Shown: positions 14,889-22,554 of the stretch, piece by piece
How the letters are laid out: every line of letters begins with the position of its first letter
How positions within the stretch are numbered: the stretch's first letter is position 1
Assembly: GCF_027706845.1 (NCBI RefSeq)
Contig: NZ_JAQGCZ010000006.1
Span: forward strand, 186,001 to 250,000
Length of the DNA stretch: 64,000 nt
DNA from: Mycolicibacterium sp. BiH015
GTDB taxonomy: Bacteria; Actinomycetota; Actinomycetes; Mycobacteriales; Mycobacteriaceae
Direction of reading: 5' to 3'
Notes under the pieces: model-generated
What the model saw: only the letters and a program-made list of their open reading frames with translations
Told to the model about the DNA's origin: nothing
The model's database searches: none
Position numbers and translations under genes: made by a program

Positions 14889-16031
14889 ATGAAGCGCACG
14901 ATCTACGACGAAGAGCACGAAGCCTTCCGCGACACCGTTCGTGGTTACATCGAGAGCGAGCTCGTCCCCAACGCCGAGAAGTGGGAGGCCGACCGTCTGG
15001 TCGACAGGTCGGCGTACGTGGCCGCGGGCAAGCACGGCCTCATCGGGTTCAACATGCCTGAGGAGTTCGGTGGCGGCGGCACCGACGACTTCCGGTTCAA
15101 CGCGATCATCGACGAGGAGATCGCCAGGGCGGGCGTTCCCGCGCCCGCGCTGAGCCTGCACAACGACGTCGTCGGCCCCTACTTCAAAGATCTGGCCAAC
15201 GACGAGCAGAAGCAGCGCTGGCTACCCGGCATCGCCAGCGGTGAGCTGATCATCGCCATCGCGATGACCGAGCCCGGCGCGGGCAGCGACCTCGCCGGCA
15301 TCCGCACCTCCGCGGTGCGCGACGGGGACGACTGGATCGTCAACGGCTCGAAGACGTTCATCTCCTCCGGGATCAACAGCGACCTCGTCGTGGTGGTCGC
15401 CCGCACCGATCCCGAAGCCGGACACAAGGGCTTCTCGTTGCTCGTCGTCGAGCGTGACATGCCCGGTTTCACCCGCGGCCGCAAGCTCGACAAGATGGGC
15501 TTGCACGCCCAGGACACCTCGGAGCTGCACTTCGAAAACGTCCGGGTGCCGGGCGCCAACCTGCTCGGCAAGGAAGGGCGCGGTTTCTATCACCTGATGC
15601 AGAATCTGCCCTCCGAGCGTCTCTCGATCGCCATCTCCGCGATCGCCGGTGCGCGCGAAACCTGGAGGCAGACTCTGCAGTACGCCAAGGACCGCAAGGC
15701 GTTCGGGCAGCCGATCGGCAGCTTCCAGCACAACCGCTTCCTGCTCGCCGAGATGGACACCGAGCTCGAGGTCACCGAACAGTACATCGACCGTTGCCTG
15801 CAGGGAGTCGTCGACGGCGAGCTGACCGCCGTCGAGGCGGCCAAGGCGAAGTGGTGGGCGACCGAGGTCGCCAAGAAGGTGGTCGACCAGTGCGTGCAGC
15901 TGCACGGCGGCTACGGCTACATGCTGGAGTACCGCGTGGCTCGCGACTACGTCGACGGCCGCATCCAGACGATCTTCGGCGGCACCACCGAGATCATGAA
16001 AGAGATCATCGGCCGCGACCTGGGTCTCTAG
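14889..16031 (+). CDS. Acyl-CoA dehydrogenase
   Basis: This 380-residue FAD-dependent acyl-CoA dehydrogenase starts MKRTIYDEEHEAFRDTVR. ATG 14889 has AGGAA six bases upstream; an immediately preceding TTG was not used. FAD/substrate motifs IAIAMTEPGAGSDLAGIRTSA (about 120-140) and RKAFGQPIGSFQ (about 275) are intact, as is the C-terminal QTIFGGTTEIMKEIIGRDL. The position that holds Glu in medium-chain enzymes is Gly (IFGGT). The catalytic base is therefore probably the helix-G Glu in GARETW, as in the long-chain/isovaleryl type; this is an inference. It ends the beta-oxidation operon. Its TAG is the first base triplet of a tandem hairpin repeat. Confidence 0.92.
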   Translation: MKRTIYDEEHEAFRDTVRGYIESELVPNAEKWEADRLVDRSAYVAAGKHGLIGFNMPEEFGGGGTDDFRFNAIIDEEIARAGVPAPALSLHNDVVGPYFKDLANDEQKQRWLPGIASGELIIAIAMTEPGAGSDLAGIRTSAVRDGDDWIVNGSKTFISSGINSDLVVVVARTDPEAGHKGFSLLVVERDMPGFTRGRKLDKMGLHAQDTSELHFENVRVPGANLLGKEGRGFYHLMQNLPSERLSIAISAIAGARETWRQTLQYAKDRKAFGQPIGSFQHNRFLLAEMDTELEVTEQYIDRCLQGVVDGELTAVEAAKAKWWATEVAKKVVDQCVQLHGGYGYMLEYRVARDYVDGRIQTIFGGTTEIMKEIIGRDLGL

Positions 16032-16096
16032 GTCGGCTCGCCGACGTGGTCTTTAGGTCGGCTCGCCGACCTCGGTCTTTAGGTCGGCTCGCCGAC
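16029..16096. repeat. Three tandem hairpin units beginning at the acyl-CoA dehydrogenase stop codon
   Basis: TAGGTCGGCTCGCCGAC occurs at 16029-16045, 16054-16070 and 16080-16096 (periods 25 and 26 bases). Each copy contains the tight inverted repeat GTCGGC-TC-GCCGAC. The TAG of copy 1 is the stop codon of the dehydrogenase gene. Confidence 0.85.
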
Positions 16097-16113
16097 GTGG
16101 CCTCTGGACAAGC

Positions 16114-16162
16114 GATTTCGGCGTGCTCCGTTGCGGTAGCCGCAACGGAGCACGCCGAAATC
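16114..16162. terminator. Perfect 23-bp inverted repeat, bidirectional terminator
   Basis: Bases 16114-16136 (starting GATTTCGGCGTGCTCC) are perfectly complementary to 16140-16162, with loop TAG. It lies between the convergent dehydrogenase (+) and fasciclin (-) genes, 11 bases from the latter's stop. It could terminate transcription from both sides. Its outer end GATTTCGGCG matches the ends of the dispersed elements at 6247 and 38223. Confidence 0.75.
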
Positions 16163-16172
16163 ACACGAAGGA

Positions 16173-16913
16173 CTAGCCGATCGGCGCTTCGGCGGCCGGC
16201 GCCGGCGTGGTCGCAGGCACCTCGGCGGGCAGCGGCGTGGACGGTGTCGTCGTGGTGGTCGTCGTTGTCGTGCTGGTGCCACTGGTGCTCGTCGGCGTTA
16301 TCGGCGCCGGAGCGTCCGCCGGGTTCAGCACCGCGTCGATGATGTAGATCCGCGCGTTCTGGGCCTGGATGCCTCCGCAGACAACCTTCACGGTTTCGTT
16401 GACCTGGATGTCGCCGCCCGAACCGGTCACCTCGATCTCGGTGCCCTCCTGGGTGGGGCGCTGGCCCTTGACGTCGTCGGGGCCCAGCAGGCCGAGGAAC
16501 GCGTGGTAGTAGACGAGGCTGGTGAGCGCCGCGGGATCGGTGCGCAGCACCTCCAGCTGCTCGGGCGGCAGTGCCGCGAACGCCTCGTTGGTGGGCGCGA
16601 AGACGACGTACGGCCCGTTGTCGAGGACGCTGGTGATGTTGACGGCCGGGTTGAGCTGCCCCGAGATCGCCGAGTTGAACGTGGTGATGTCGGGGATGCT
16701 CGACAGCGCGGCGCTGACGGGCAGGTTCGCCAGGCCCTTCCAGTTGGGCAGCGCTTCTTTGAAGGCGCCGCAGTCCGGGCCCTGGGGATCGGGGATCTCG
16801 GCGACCGGAGTGGTGGTCGGCTCGGCGTAGGCGTTGACGGCCAGCGGAACAGACAGGGCGATCGCGGCCGCGCTGAGCGCGACGCCGAGGGCCTTGCTGG
16901 TGCGGGTCTTCAC
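16173..16913 (-). CDS. Secreted fasciclin (FAS1) domain protein, MPT70-like
   Basis: The protein is 246 residues from the GTG at 16913, which has GAGGAG six bases upstream. Residues 1-30 form a Sec signal peptide ending near VNAYAEP, with no lipobox cysteine, so it is exported rather than lipidated. A single FAS1 domain spans about residues 45-195, with the two signature blocks VVFAPTNEAFAALP and SLVYYHAFLG. Two cysteines (C48 and one in VVCGGI) could form a disulfide. A Thr/Pro-rich tail of about 45 residues follows. MPT70/MPT83-type proteins of this family act at the cell surface in adhesion. Upstream codons to 17063 are not signal-like and were left out. Confidence 0.9.
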   Translation of the reverse strand: MKTRTSKALGVALSAAAIALSVPLAVNAYAEPTTTPVAEIPDPQGPDCGAFKEALPNWKGLANLPVSAALSSIPDITTFNSAISGQLNPAVNITSVLDNGPYVVFAPTNEAFAALPPEQLEVLRTDPAALTSLVYYHAFLGLLGPDDVKGQRPTQEGTEIEVTGSGGDIQVNETVKVVCGGIQAQNARIYIIDAVLNPADAPAPITPTSTSGTSTTTTTTTTTPSTPLPAEVPATTPAPAAEAPIG

Positions 16914-17078
16914 GGTGTGCTCCTCACATATGTCAAGTCGCAAGGATGGTATGTGCACGAATTGGTCACGGCCAAGTCGAGGATGGGTATCGGCGGGCCG
17001 ATCCGCGGCCGCCGCAACGCTGTGAGCTGCGGATTCGCCGGGCCGTGGCGAGAGCGGATTCACACGCCTCGTCGGCGG

Positions 17079-17678
17079 TCAGAAGTCTCGATTCGCCGTT
17101 TCCGGCAACAGCGCAGCCACCATCCGGGCGAGGTCGCCCGCGGCGTGCTCGAAGGTCGCCGACCCCGAGCTGGCCTGGACCATCGCACCCACCAGACCGA
17201 ACTCCAGCGTCTCGGCGACTTCGGGCCAGGCGGCTGAGCCCAGCATGGTGCGCACCCGGCGATGCAGTTCGGCATGAATGCGTCTGCGGATCGCCTGCAC
17301 CGACGTCTCCTGCGAGATCATCGCGCTCGCACACGCCGCGGCCAGTCCCGGTTGGTCGGCGAGCAGCATCACCAGCTGGTGGAACAGCGCCGCGACCCGC
17401 GCCTGCGCCGACTCCTCGACGTCGACCGACAGCGGAGCATCCCGGAGCAGGCCCAGGTAGACCTCCGCGACGATCGCGTCCTTCGATCGGAAGTAGACAC
17501 ACAGATCGCCGTGGGCGACGCCCGCCTTCTCGGCGATCAGCCGGGTGGTCAGGTCGTCGAACGCGACGTCGCGCAACAACTCGACGGTCGCATCCAGGAC
17601 GGCGCGCACCACGTCATGGTCGTCGCGGTCGCGGTCCCCGTAGGAGCGAAGATAGATGACCTTCGCCGACGTCGTCAC
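17079..17678 (-). CDS. TetR family transcriptional regulator
   Basis: The protein is 199 residues from the GTG at 17678, which overlaps the stop codon of the upstream SDR gene (GTGA). The helix-turn-helix covers about residues 20-65 (AVLDATVELLRDVAFDDLTTRLIAEKAGVAHGDLCVYFRSKDAIVAEVY). The rest is a helical ligand-binding domain (MLLADQPGLAAACASAMISQE). The four-base overlap makes it co-transcribed with the short-chain dehydrogenase, so it plausibly regulates that gene in response to the enzyme's substrate. The long upstream extension in frame lies inside the SDR gene and is not used. Confidence 0.85.
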   Translation of the reverse strand: MTTSAKVIYLRSYGDRDRDDHDVVRAVLDATVELLRDVAFDDLTTRLIAEKAGVAHGDLCVYFRSKDAIVAEVYLGLLRDAPLSVDVEESAQARVAALFHQLVMLLADQPGLAAACASAMISQETSVQAIRRRIHAELHRRVRTMLGSAAWPEVAETLEFGLVGAMVQASSGSATFEHAAGDLARMVAALLPETANRDF

Positions 17679-18628
17679 GCACTCGAGCCTAGGGCCCGCG
17701 CGCTCGGCGTGCAGAGGTGTTCCGAAAGGGCCCACAGCGCCAGAGCCCGGGATTCGTCCATGGCATACGGCGCCGCCTCGGCGATGCCGCAGTCCGACAG
17801 GTACAGCGCGCCGCGGCCGTCGAGTTCGTCGCTGACCGCTGCCCACACCTGCGTGGCGGCGCCGTGCTCGGGCATCGTGAACTGTTTGCGCACATCGACC
17901 CTCGGCCTATCCGCGCCCCGCGACCCCGCGTTGTTGAGCGCGGTGAAGTCGTCACGCGTCATATGCCGAGCCAGCGCGGTGGCCACGATTCCCGGATGCA
18001 CGGCGAACGCGCGCACACTGCTGTCGCGCAGCCGACGGTCGAGTTCGACCGCATGAAGCACGTTGGCGGTCTTGGAAGCTCCGTAGGCTGCGAACTTGTC
18101 GTACTCGCGGCGCTCCCAGTTGGGGTCCTCGAAATCCACATCGCCCATCCGGTGTCCGTCCGAGGACAGGACGATCACTCGCGCGCCGTCGGCGGCGACC
18201 AGGGCGGGGAACAGCAGCCGGGTCAGCTCGAAGTGGCCCAAATGATTTGTGCCGAACTGGTTTTCGAAACCTTCGTGGGTCCTGCTCAGCGGTGTGAACA
18301 TCACGCCCGCGTTGTTCATCAGCACATGCACGGCGGGTGTCAGCTCGCTGATCTCCGCTGCGGCGGCCGCGACGCTGGCCAGGGACGTCAGGTCGAGGTG
18401 GATCAGTGACAGCCGCGCGTCGCGGACGTCGCTGCGCACCCACGCTTCGGTCTCGAACAGTGCGTCGGCGTTGCGCGCCGCGAGGATCACGTGAGCGCCG
18501 GTGCTGGCCAGGGCCTTGGCCGACTCGCGTCCCAGACCCGACGAGGCTCCGGTGATCACACAGGTCTTGCCACTGAGATCGATCCCGTCGACGATGTCGA
18601 GCGCGGTCGGGTTTGACGTCGTTGTCAC
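17675..18628 (-). CDS. Short-chain dehydrogenase/reductase (retinol dehydrogenase-like)
   Basis: The protein is 317 residues from the GTG at 18628. The classical SDR fold is clear: NAD(P)-binding TGASSGLGRESAKAL near residue 27, NNAGVMF near 105, the catalytic Ser in VIVLSSDGHRMG near 155 and YGASKTAN (catalytic Tyr/Lys) near 180. The GVMFTPLSRTHEGFENQFGTNHLGHFELT section is typical of the WW-oxidoreductase/retinol dehydrogenase-like SDRs of mycobacteria. The substrate is unknown, probably a lipophilic alcohol or ketone. It forms a two-gene operon with the downstream TetR and is divergent from the gamma-carbonic anhydrase gene. Confidence 0.88.
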   Translation of the reverse strand: MTTTSNPTALDIVDGIDLSGKTCVITGASSGLGRESAKALASTGAHVILAARNADALFETEAWVRSDVRDARLSLIHLDLTSLASVAAAAAEISELTPAVHVLMNNAGVMFTPLSRTHEGFENQFGTNHLGHFELTRLLFPALVAADGARVIVLSSDGHRMGDVDFEDPNWERREYDKFAAYGASKTANVLHAVELDRRLRDSSVRAFAVHPGIVATALARHMTRDDFTALNNAGSRGADRPRVDVRKQFTMPEHGAATQVWAAVSDELDGRGALYLSDCGIAEAAPYAMDESRALALWALSEHLCTPSARALGSSA

Positions 18629-18705
18629 GACGTGAGGATTGCACGCCGCACCCCGCCGCCGCGAATTGCTCAGGTCCGACTGGATCGACGCGGCTCGTGT
18701 GCTCC

Positions 18706-18711
18706 TACGAT
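18706..18711 (+). promoter_or_regulatory. Leaderless -10 box for the gamma-carbonic anhydrase gene
   Basis: TACGAT is followed by seven bases and then ATG 18719. This decides between two in-frame ATGs: the upstream one (18710) overlaps the -10 box itself, so 18719 is preferred. Confidence 0.5.
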
Positions 18712-18718
18712 GACGCCC

Positions 18719-19246
18719 ATGGCCGAGCCACTGATCCTGTCCATCGCCGGACGCCGACCCGAACTGCATCCCGACAGCTGGGTGGCGCCCAACGCCACCG
18801 TGATCGGCCACGTCGTGCTCGCCGAGCGCGCGAGCGCGTGGTACGGAACGATCATCCGCGCCGAGGCCGAGCCGATCGAGATCGGCGCGGGCACCAACAT
18901 CCAGGACGGCGTGACGATCCACGTCGATCCGGGCTTCCCGGCCCGCATCGGCGCCGGCGTCAGCGTCGGGCACAACGCGGTGTTGCACGGCTGCACCGTC
19001 GAAGACGACGCACTCGTCGGCATGGGCGCGGTGGTGCTCAACGGCGCCGTCATCGGTTCCGGGTCGTTGATCGCCGCGGGCGCGGTGGTGCCGCAGGGGG
19101 CGGTGATACCGCCCGGTTCGATGGTCGCCGGGGTGCCGGGGAAGGTGCGCCGGGAGCTCAGTGAAGACGAGATCGCCGGGATCCGCACGAATGCTTTGCT
19201 CTACCAAGAGCTGGTCAAGGTGCATCGTGATGCAAGCAACGCCTGA
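18719..19246 (+). CDS. Gamma-class carbonic anhydrase-like hexapeptide-repeat protein
   Basis: This 175-residue protein is built of left-handed beta-helix hexapeptide repeats (VIGHVVLAERASAWYGTIIRAE onward). The three metal-binding histidines of gamma-carbonic anhydrases fit H68 (TIHVD), H85 and H90 (VGHNAVLHG). A trimeric Zn/Fe enzyme hydrating CO2, or a YrdA/PaaY-type relative, is expected. It resembles M. tuberculosis Rv3525c. The following NAD-binding gene begins 40 bases downstream in the same direction, so the two may be co-transcribed. Activity cannot be guaranteed because several catalytic loop residues vary in the family. Confidence 0.85.
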   Translation: MAEPLILSIAGRRPELHPDSWVAPNATVIGHVVLAERASAWYGTIIRAEAEPIEIGAGTNIQDGVTIHVDPGFPARIGAGVSVGHNAVLHGCTVEDDALVGMGAVVLNGAVIGSGSLIAAGAVVPQGAVIPPGSMVAGVPGKVRRELSEDEIAGIRTNALLYQELVKVHRDASNA

Positions 19247-19286
19247 ACGTCGGTTCTGAATCGGCGGGTCGGGGTACAGCCCTACC

Positions 19287-20441
19287 GTGAAACCAGTGCG
19301 CACCCTCGTGACCGGCGCGACAGGCTACATCGGTTCGCGCTTGGTCACCGCATTGCTCAGCGACGGCCATCAGGTGGTGGCAGCCAGCCGCGATCCCGCC
19401 CGTCTCGCAGAGTTCGGTTGGTACCACGATGTGTCGACCGTGGCGCTCGATGCGCACGACGACATCTCCACCCAGCAGGCCTTCACCGACGCGGGCCCTG
19501 TCGATGTCGTCTACTACCTCGTGCACGGCATCGGGCAGCCCGGCTTCCGTGAAGCCGACAACCTGGCTGCGGCCAACGTCGCCACCGCGGCCAAGGCAGC
19601 CGGTGTCAGGCGCATCGTCTACCTCGGCGGGTTCGTGCCGGACGACGATTCACTGTCCGAGCACCTGACCAGCCGGGCCGAGGTTGCGGCGGCGCTGACC
19701 ATCGACGGCGGACCCGACGTGGTGTGGCTAGGCGCGGCCATCGTCCTCGGCGCGGGCTCCACGTCCTTCGAGATGCTGCGGTATGTGGCCGACCGATTCC
19801 TGTTGCTGCCCATGCCGGAGTGGTCGGCGAACCCCATCGATCCCATCGCGGTCACCGATGTGCTGCACTACCTCGTCGCGGCAGCCGACCCGAACGTTCC
19901 GGCCGGTGCGTATGACATCAGGGGACCGGAGACAACGACGTACGGCGACCTGTTGCGCACCTACGCGCGGATCGCGGGCATTTGGCGCACGCCAGTCCCC
20001 GTCTACGGTGTCGACACCGGGCTGGTATCGAAGGTGACGGGCCTCATTCTGCCCGTCCCCGCCGGCCTTGCCGGCGATCTTGTTGAGTCGCTTGACTTTC
20101 CGATGATCGCCTCGGCGAACAGCCTGCAGGCCCTCGTCCCGGACCCGCCCGACGGCCCGGTGGGCATCGAGGACGCCATCCGTCGCGCCGTCACCAGTCC
20201 GCCCCGGCGCCCGGTCGACAGACTGGGCGATCCTCACCATCTCGCCGACACCGACCCCGACTGGGCCGGAGGCGATACGCTGCGCCTGCGGCAACTGGCG
20301 AGCGTGGTAACGCCGCCGGTCGCGTGGCCGGTTCTCGGTCTGCTGGGATTCGTCCCGAGACCGGTGGCCGCCGCAGTACGTACTGGACTCGACCATGTCG
20401 TGGGAGTGATCGGATTGGTGCCCAAGAGGATTCTGGCGTGA
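19287..20441 (+). CDS. NAD(P)-binding atypical SDR (NmrA/YbjT-like) with C-terminal extension
   Basis: The 384-residue protein starts at GTG with a Rossmann nucleotide-binding motif LVTGATGYIGSRLVTALL (residues 6-23), as in NmrA/YbjT and NADH dehydrogenase-like atypical SDRs. Later segments YYLVHGIG, AGVRRIVYLGGFVP and WSANPIDPIAVTDVLHYL follow the family pattern. There is no YxxxK pair, so it may be a redox sensor or a reductase of unusual type. The final 80 residues contain a hydrophobic stretch (WPVLGLLGFVPRPVAAAVRTGLDHVVGVIGLVP) that could contact membrane. Its stop overlaps the GTG of the next gene, a membrane protease, suggesting a coupled membrane-associated function. Confidence 0.78.
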   Translation: MKPVRTLVTGATGYIGSRLVTALLSDGHQVVAASRDPARLAEFGWYHDVSTVALDAHDDISTQQAFTDAGPVDVVYYLVHGIGQPGFREADNLAAANVATAAKAAGVRRIVYLGGFVPDDDSLSEHLTSRAEVAAALTIDGGPDVVWLGAAIVLGAGSTSFEMLRYVADRFLLLPMPEWSANPIDPIAVTDVLHYLVAAADPNVPAGAYDIRGPETTTYGDLLRTYARIAGIWRTPVPVYGVDTGLVSKVTGLILPVPAGLAGDLVESLDFPMIASANSLQALVPDPPDGPVGIEDAIRRAVTSPPRRPVDRLGDPHHLADTDPDWAGGDTLRLRQLASVVTPPVAWPVLGLLGFVPRPVAAAVRTGLDHVVGVIGLVPKRILA

Positions 20442-21148
20442 GCGCGCCGACGAACTGGGGCGGGCAACTGCGCAGAATCGCTCGCGGCAAGGCAGCGCCC
20501 TACAACGAGCCGCCATCGGTGATCACCAGGCGCAAGTTCATCGTGGGGGCCGTGTTGCTCATCGGCGCCGCGCTGCTCGGATATTCGTTGAGCAGGCCCC
20601 CGGGGGACGAGACCTTCATCTGGCTCACCCTCGCGCTGGCCGGGGTCTGGGCCGTAGGAGCCTTCGCGTCCGGTCCCCTGCACATGGGCCACATCCCGTT
20701 CCGCGGACGCAACAAACGTCCCGTGGTCACGGGAACCGTGGCGGGCGTCGGACTGGGCGCGGTCTTCGTCGTCGGCGGATTGGTGGCCCGCGAGATCCCC
20801 GGGGTCAACGACTACATCCGGGAGGTGCTGCAGTACTCGAATGCGGGGCCGCTGTATCTGATCGCGTTCATCACCGTGATCAACGGACTGGCCGAAGAGA
20901 TGTTCTTCCGCGGAGCTGTCTACACCGCGCTGCTGAAGTTCCATCCGGTCATCGTGTCGACCGTGCTCTACGTCATCGCCACCGCCGCCACGACCGGCAA
21001 CCCGATGCTGGGTTTCGCGGCGATCATCCTCGGGCTCTTGTGTGCACAGCTGCGTCGCGCCACCGGGGGAGTGCTCGCACCGATGCTGACCCACTTCTTC
21101 TGGGGTCTGATCCTGGTGCTCGCACTGCCCCCGATGTTCGGCGTCTAA
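20438..21148 (+). CDS. CPBP family intramembrane metalloprotease (CAAX protease/Abi-like)
   Basis: The protein is 236 residues from the GTG at 20438, overlapping the previous stop by four bases. It has about six membrane helices (36-52, 60-78, 98-116, 138-152, 172-205, 212-232). The CPBP motifs are present: EEMFFRG (E153, E154, R158) and a late catalytic-region His in LTHFFWG (H219). The second motif's FxxxH is less clear and reads VLYVIATAAT, so one metal ligand is uncertain. Family members process prenylated proteins or peptides inside the membrane. Convergent with the MFS gene, sharing four bases at the stops. Confidence 0.82.
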   Translation: MSAPTNWGGQLRRIARGKAAPYNEPPSVITRRKFIVGAVLLIGAALLGYSLSRPPGDETFIWLTLALAGVWAVGAFASGPLHMGHIPFRGRNKRPVVTGTVAGVGLGAVFVVGGLVAREIPGVNDYIREVLQYSNAGPLYLIAFITVINGLAEEMFFRGAVYTALLKFHPVIVSTVLYVIATAATTGNPMLGFAAIILGLLCAQLRRATGGVLAPMLTHFFWGLILVLALPPMFGV

Positions 21149-22428
21149 CTCAGCGGGTGCGCCAGTTCGTCGCGGTGCATCCTCGCCGCCCGGATCGCCA
21201 CCGCCGCCAGCAGCACCGGCACGATGCCGGCGGCCAGGAAGATGGTCTCCATCGGCACGACTTTCGACAGCGGCCCGACTATCGCGAACGACACCGGCAT
21301 GAAAGCCAATGAGACGAAGAAGTCCAGACTCGACACCCGTCCCAGCATCTCCGGTGGCACTCGCCGCTGCAGCAGCGTGCCCCAGATGACCATCGCGGCG
21401 CCGTCGGTCACCCCGATGACGAAGGTGGCCAACGCCATCAGCGGAAACGACGACGTGATGCCGACGACGACGAGCGGGATCGATCCGACGCCCCACATCG
21501 CCATCATCGTCGTCAGGTAGCGGCGCGGCATCCGTCGCGAGGAAACCGTCAGCGCGCCGAGTGCGCTGCCCACCCCGAAGAACGCCAGGATGAAGCCGTA
21601 CGACTGCGCGCCGTGGGTGAACCGGTCCTGGGCGATGAACGGCAGCAGCACCTCGATCGGGCCGAGGATCACCAGCACGAAGATGCTGGCGAACAGCAGC
21701 GTCCACAGCAGCCAGGGCGTTCTGCGCACAAAGCCGAAGCCGTCGCGTAGGTCCCGCAGAAGATGAGGTCTCGGCTGGTTCGGTTGTGGGTCAACATCTT
21801 TGACGATCGTCGACCGGGTGGCCACCAGGAGGATCAGACCGACCCCGAACAGCGCCGCCACCACGACGGCGCCCAGCGACGGAAACGTCGCTCCGATCAG
21901 GAGTCCCGCGACGGCCGGGCCGACGGCGCGTTGGAACACCGGCCGCACCATGCCCTCGACGCCGTTGGCCGCCAACAGGTGCTCGGCGGGCAGGATCCTG
22001 GGCAGGATCGCGCTGTAGGCGGGAAAGAAGAACGCTGCCGCGATCCCGAGTGCCGCGGCCGCGACCGCCATATGCCAGATGTGAAGGGCGCCAGCCATTC
22101 CCAGGACGGCGATGACGGCGACGACCGCGGTGTTGGCGGCCTCGACGACGATGATGATCGCGCGCTGGTTGAGCCGGTCAGCGGCCAGCCCGCCCACGAG
22201 CACGAAACCGACGAGACCCGCTCCGAGGCACGTGGCGACAAGAGAAAGCGCCGCCGGGTCGTTGGACAGTTCGATGACCTGCAGCGCCATCACGACGGCC
22301 CACATGCCCTCGGCGAAGATCGACAACGACACCGCCGCGATCAGAAGGCGGTACTCGCGGAACCGGAACGGTGCGAGCACGCGCCAGCGACCGGCGGTCA
22401 CCGGCTGAAAGTCGAGTTGAGTGCTCAC
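21145..22428 (-). CDS. MFS transporter (EntS/MFS_3-like exporter)
   Basis: The 427-residue protein has twelve predicted hydrophobic helices in two sixes separated by a cytoplasmic loop around residues 195-220 (VKDVDPQPNQPRPHLLRDLRDGFGFVRRTPW). The opening RVLAPFRFREYRLLIAAVSLSIFAEGMWAVVMALQV and the VGGLAADRLNQR loop match the MFS_3 group that includes enterobactin exporter EntS and macrolide efflux proteins. Drug, siderophore or lipid export by proton antiport is expected; the substrate is not predictable. GTG start with weak ribosome-binding context. A monocistronic unit upstream of nothing obvious on this strand except the crotonase gene. Confidence 0.85.
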   Translation of the reverse strand: MSTQLDFQPVTAGRWRVLAPFRFREYRLLIAAVSLSIFAEGMWAVVMALQVIELSNDPAALSLVATCLGAGLVGFVLVGGLAADRLNQRAIIIVVEAANTAVVAVIAVLGMAGALHIWHMAVAAAALGIAAAFFFPAYSAILPRILPAEHLLAANGVEGMVRPVFQRAVGPAVAGLLIGATFPSLGAVVVAALFGVGLILLVATRSTIVKDVDPQPNQPRPHLLRDLRDGFGFVRRTPWLLWTLLFASIFVLVILGPIEVLLPFIAQDRFTHGAQSYGFILAFFGVGSALGALTVSSRRMPRRYLTTMMAMWGVGSIPLVVVGITSSFPLMALATFVIGVTDGAAMVIWGTLLQRRVPPEMLGRVSSLDFFVSLAFMPVSFAIVGPLSKVVPMETIFLAAGIVPVLLAAVAIRAARMHRDELAHPLS

Positions 22429-22490
22429 CGCTTGATGGTGGCGTACGGGTGAGGCTGTCGTCGAACGATTTTCGGGCTTGCCCGATCGGT

Positions 22491-22548
22491 CGAGCGTGGG
22501 GGGTATGTACGCGATTCGGCGATTTCGCGGGCACAGGGCCCACGCTCG
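22491..22548 (-). terminator. Inverted repeat between crotonase and MFS genes
   Basis: CGAGCGTGGG (22491-22500) is complementary to 22539-22548, enclosing 38 bases. It follows, on the minus strand, the stop of the crotonase gene and precedes the MFS gene. The long loop makes it a weak terminator candidate. Confidence 0.4.
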
Positions 22549-22554
22549 GCTGGG

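Noticed and set aside
18629..19303. N-terminal extension of the SDR gene
   Set aside because: It is antisense to the gamma-carbonic anhydrase gene and low-complexity; the SDR domain starts just after GTG 18628.
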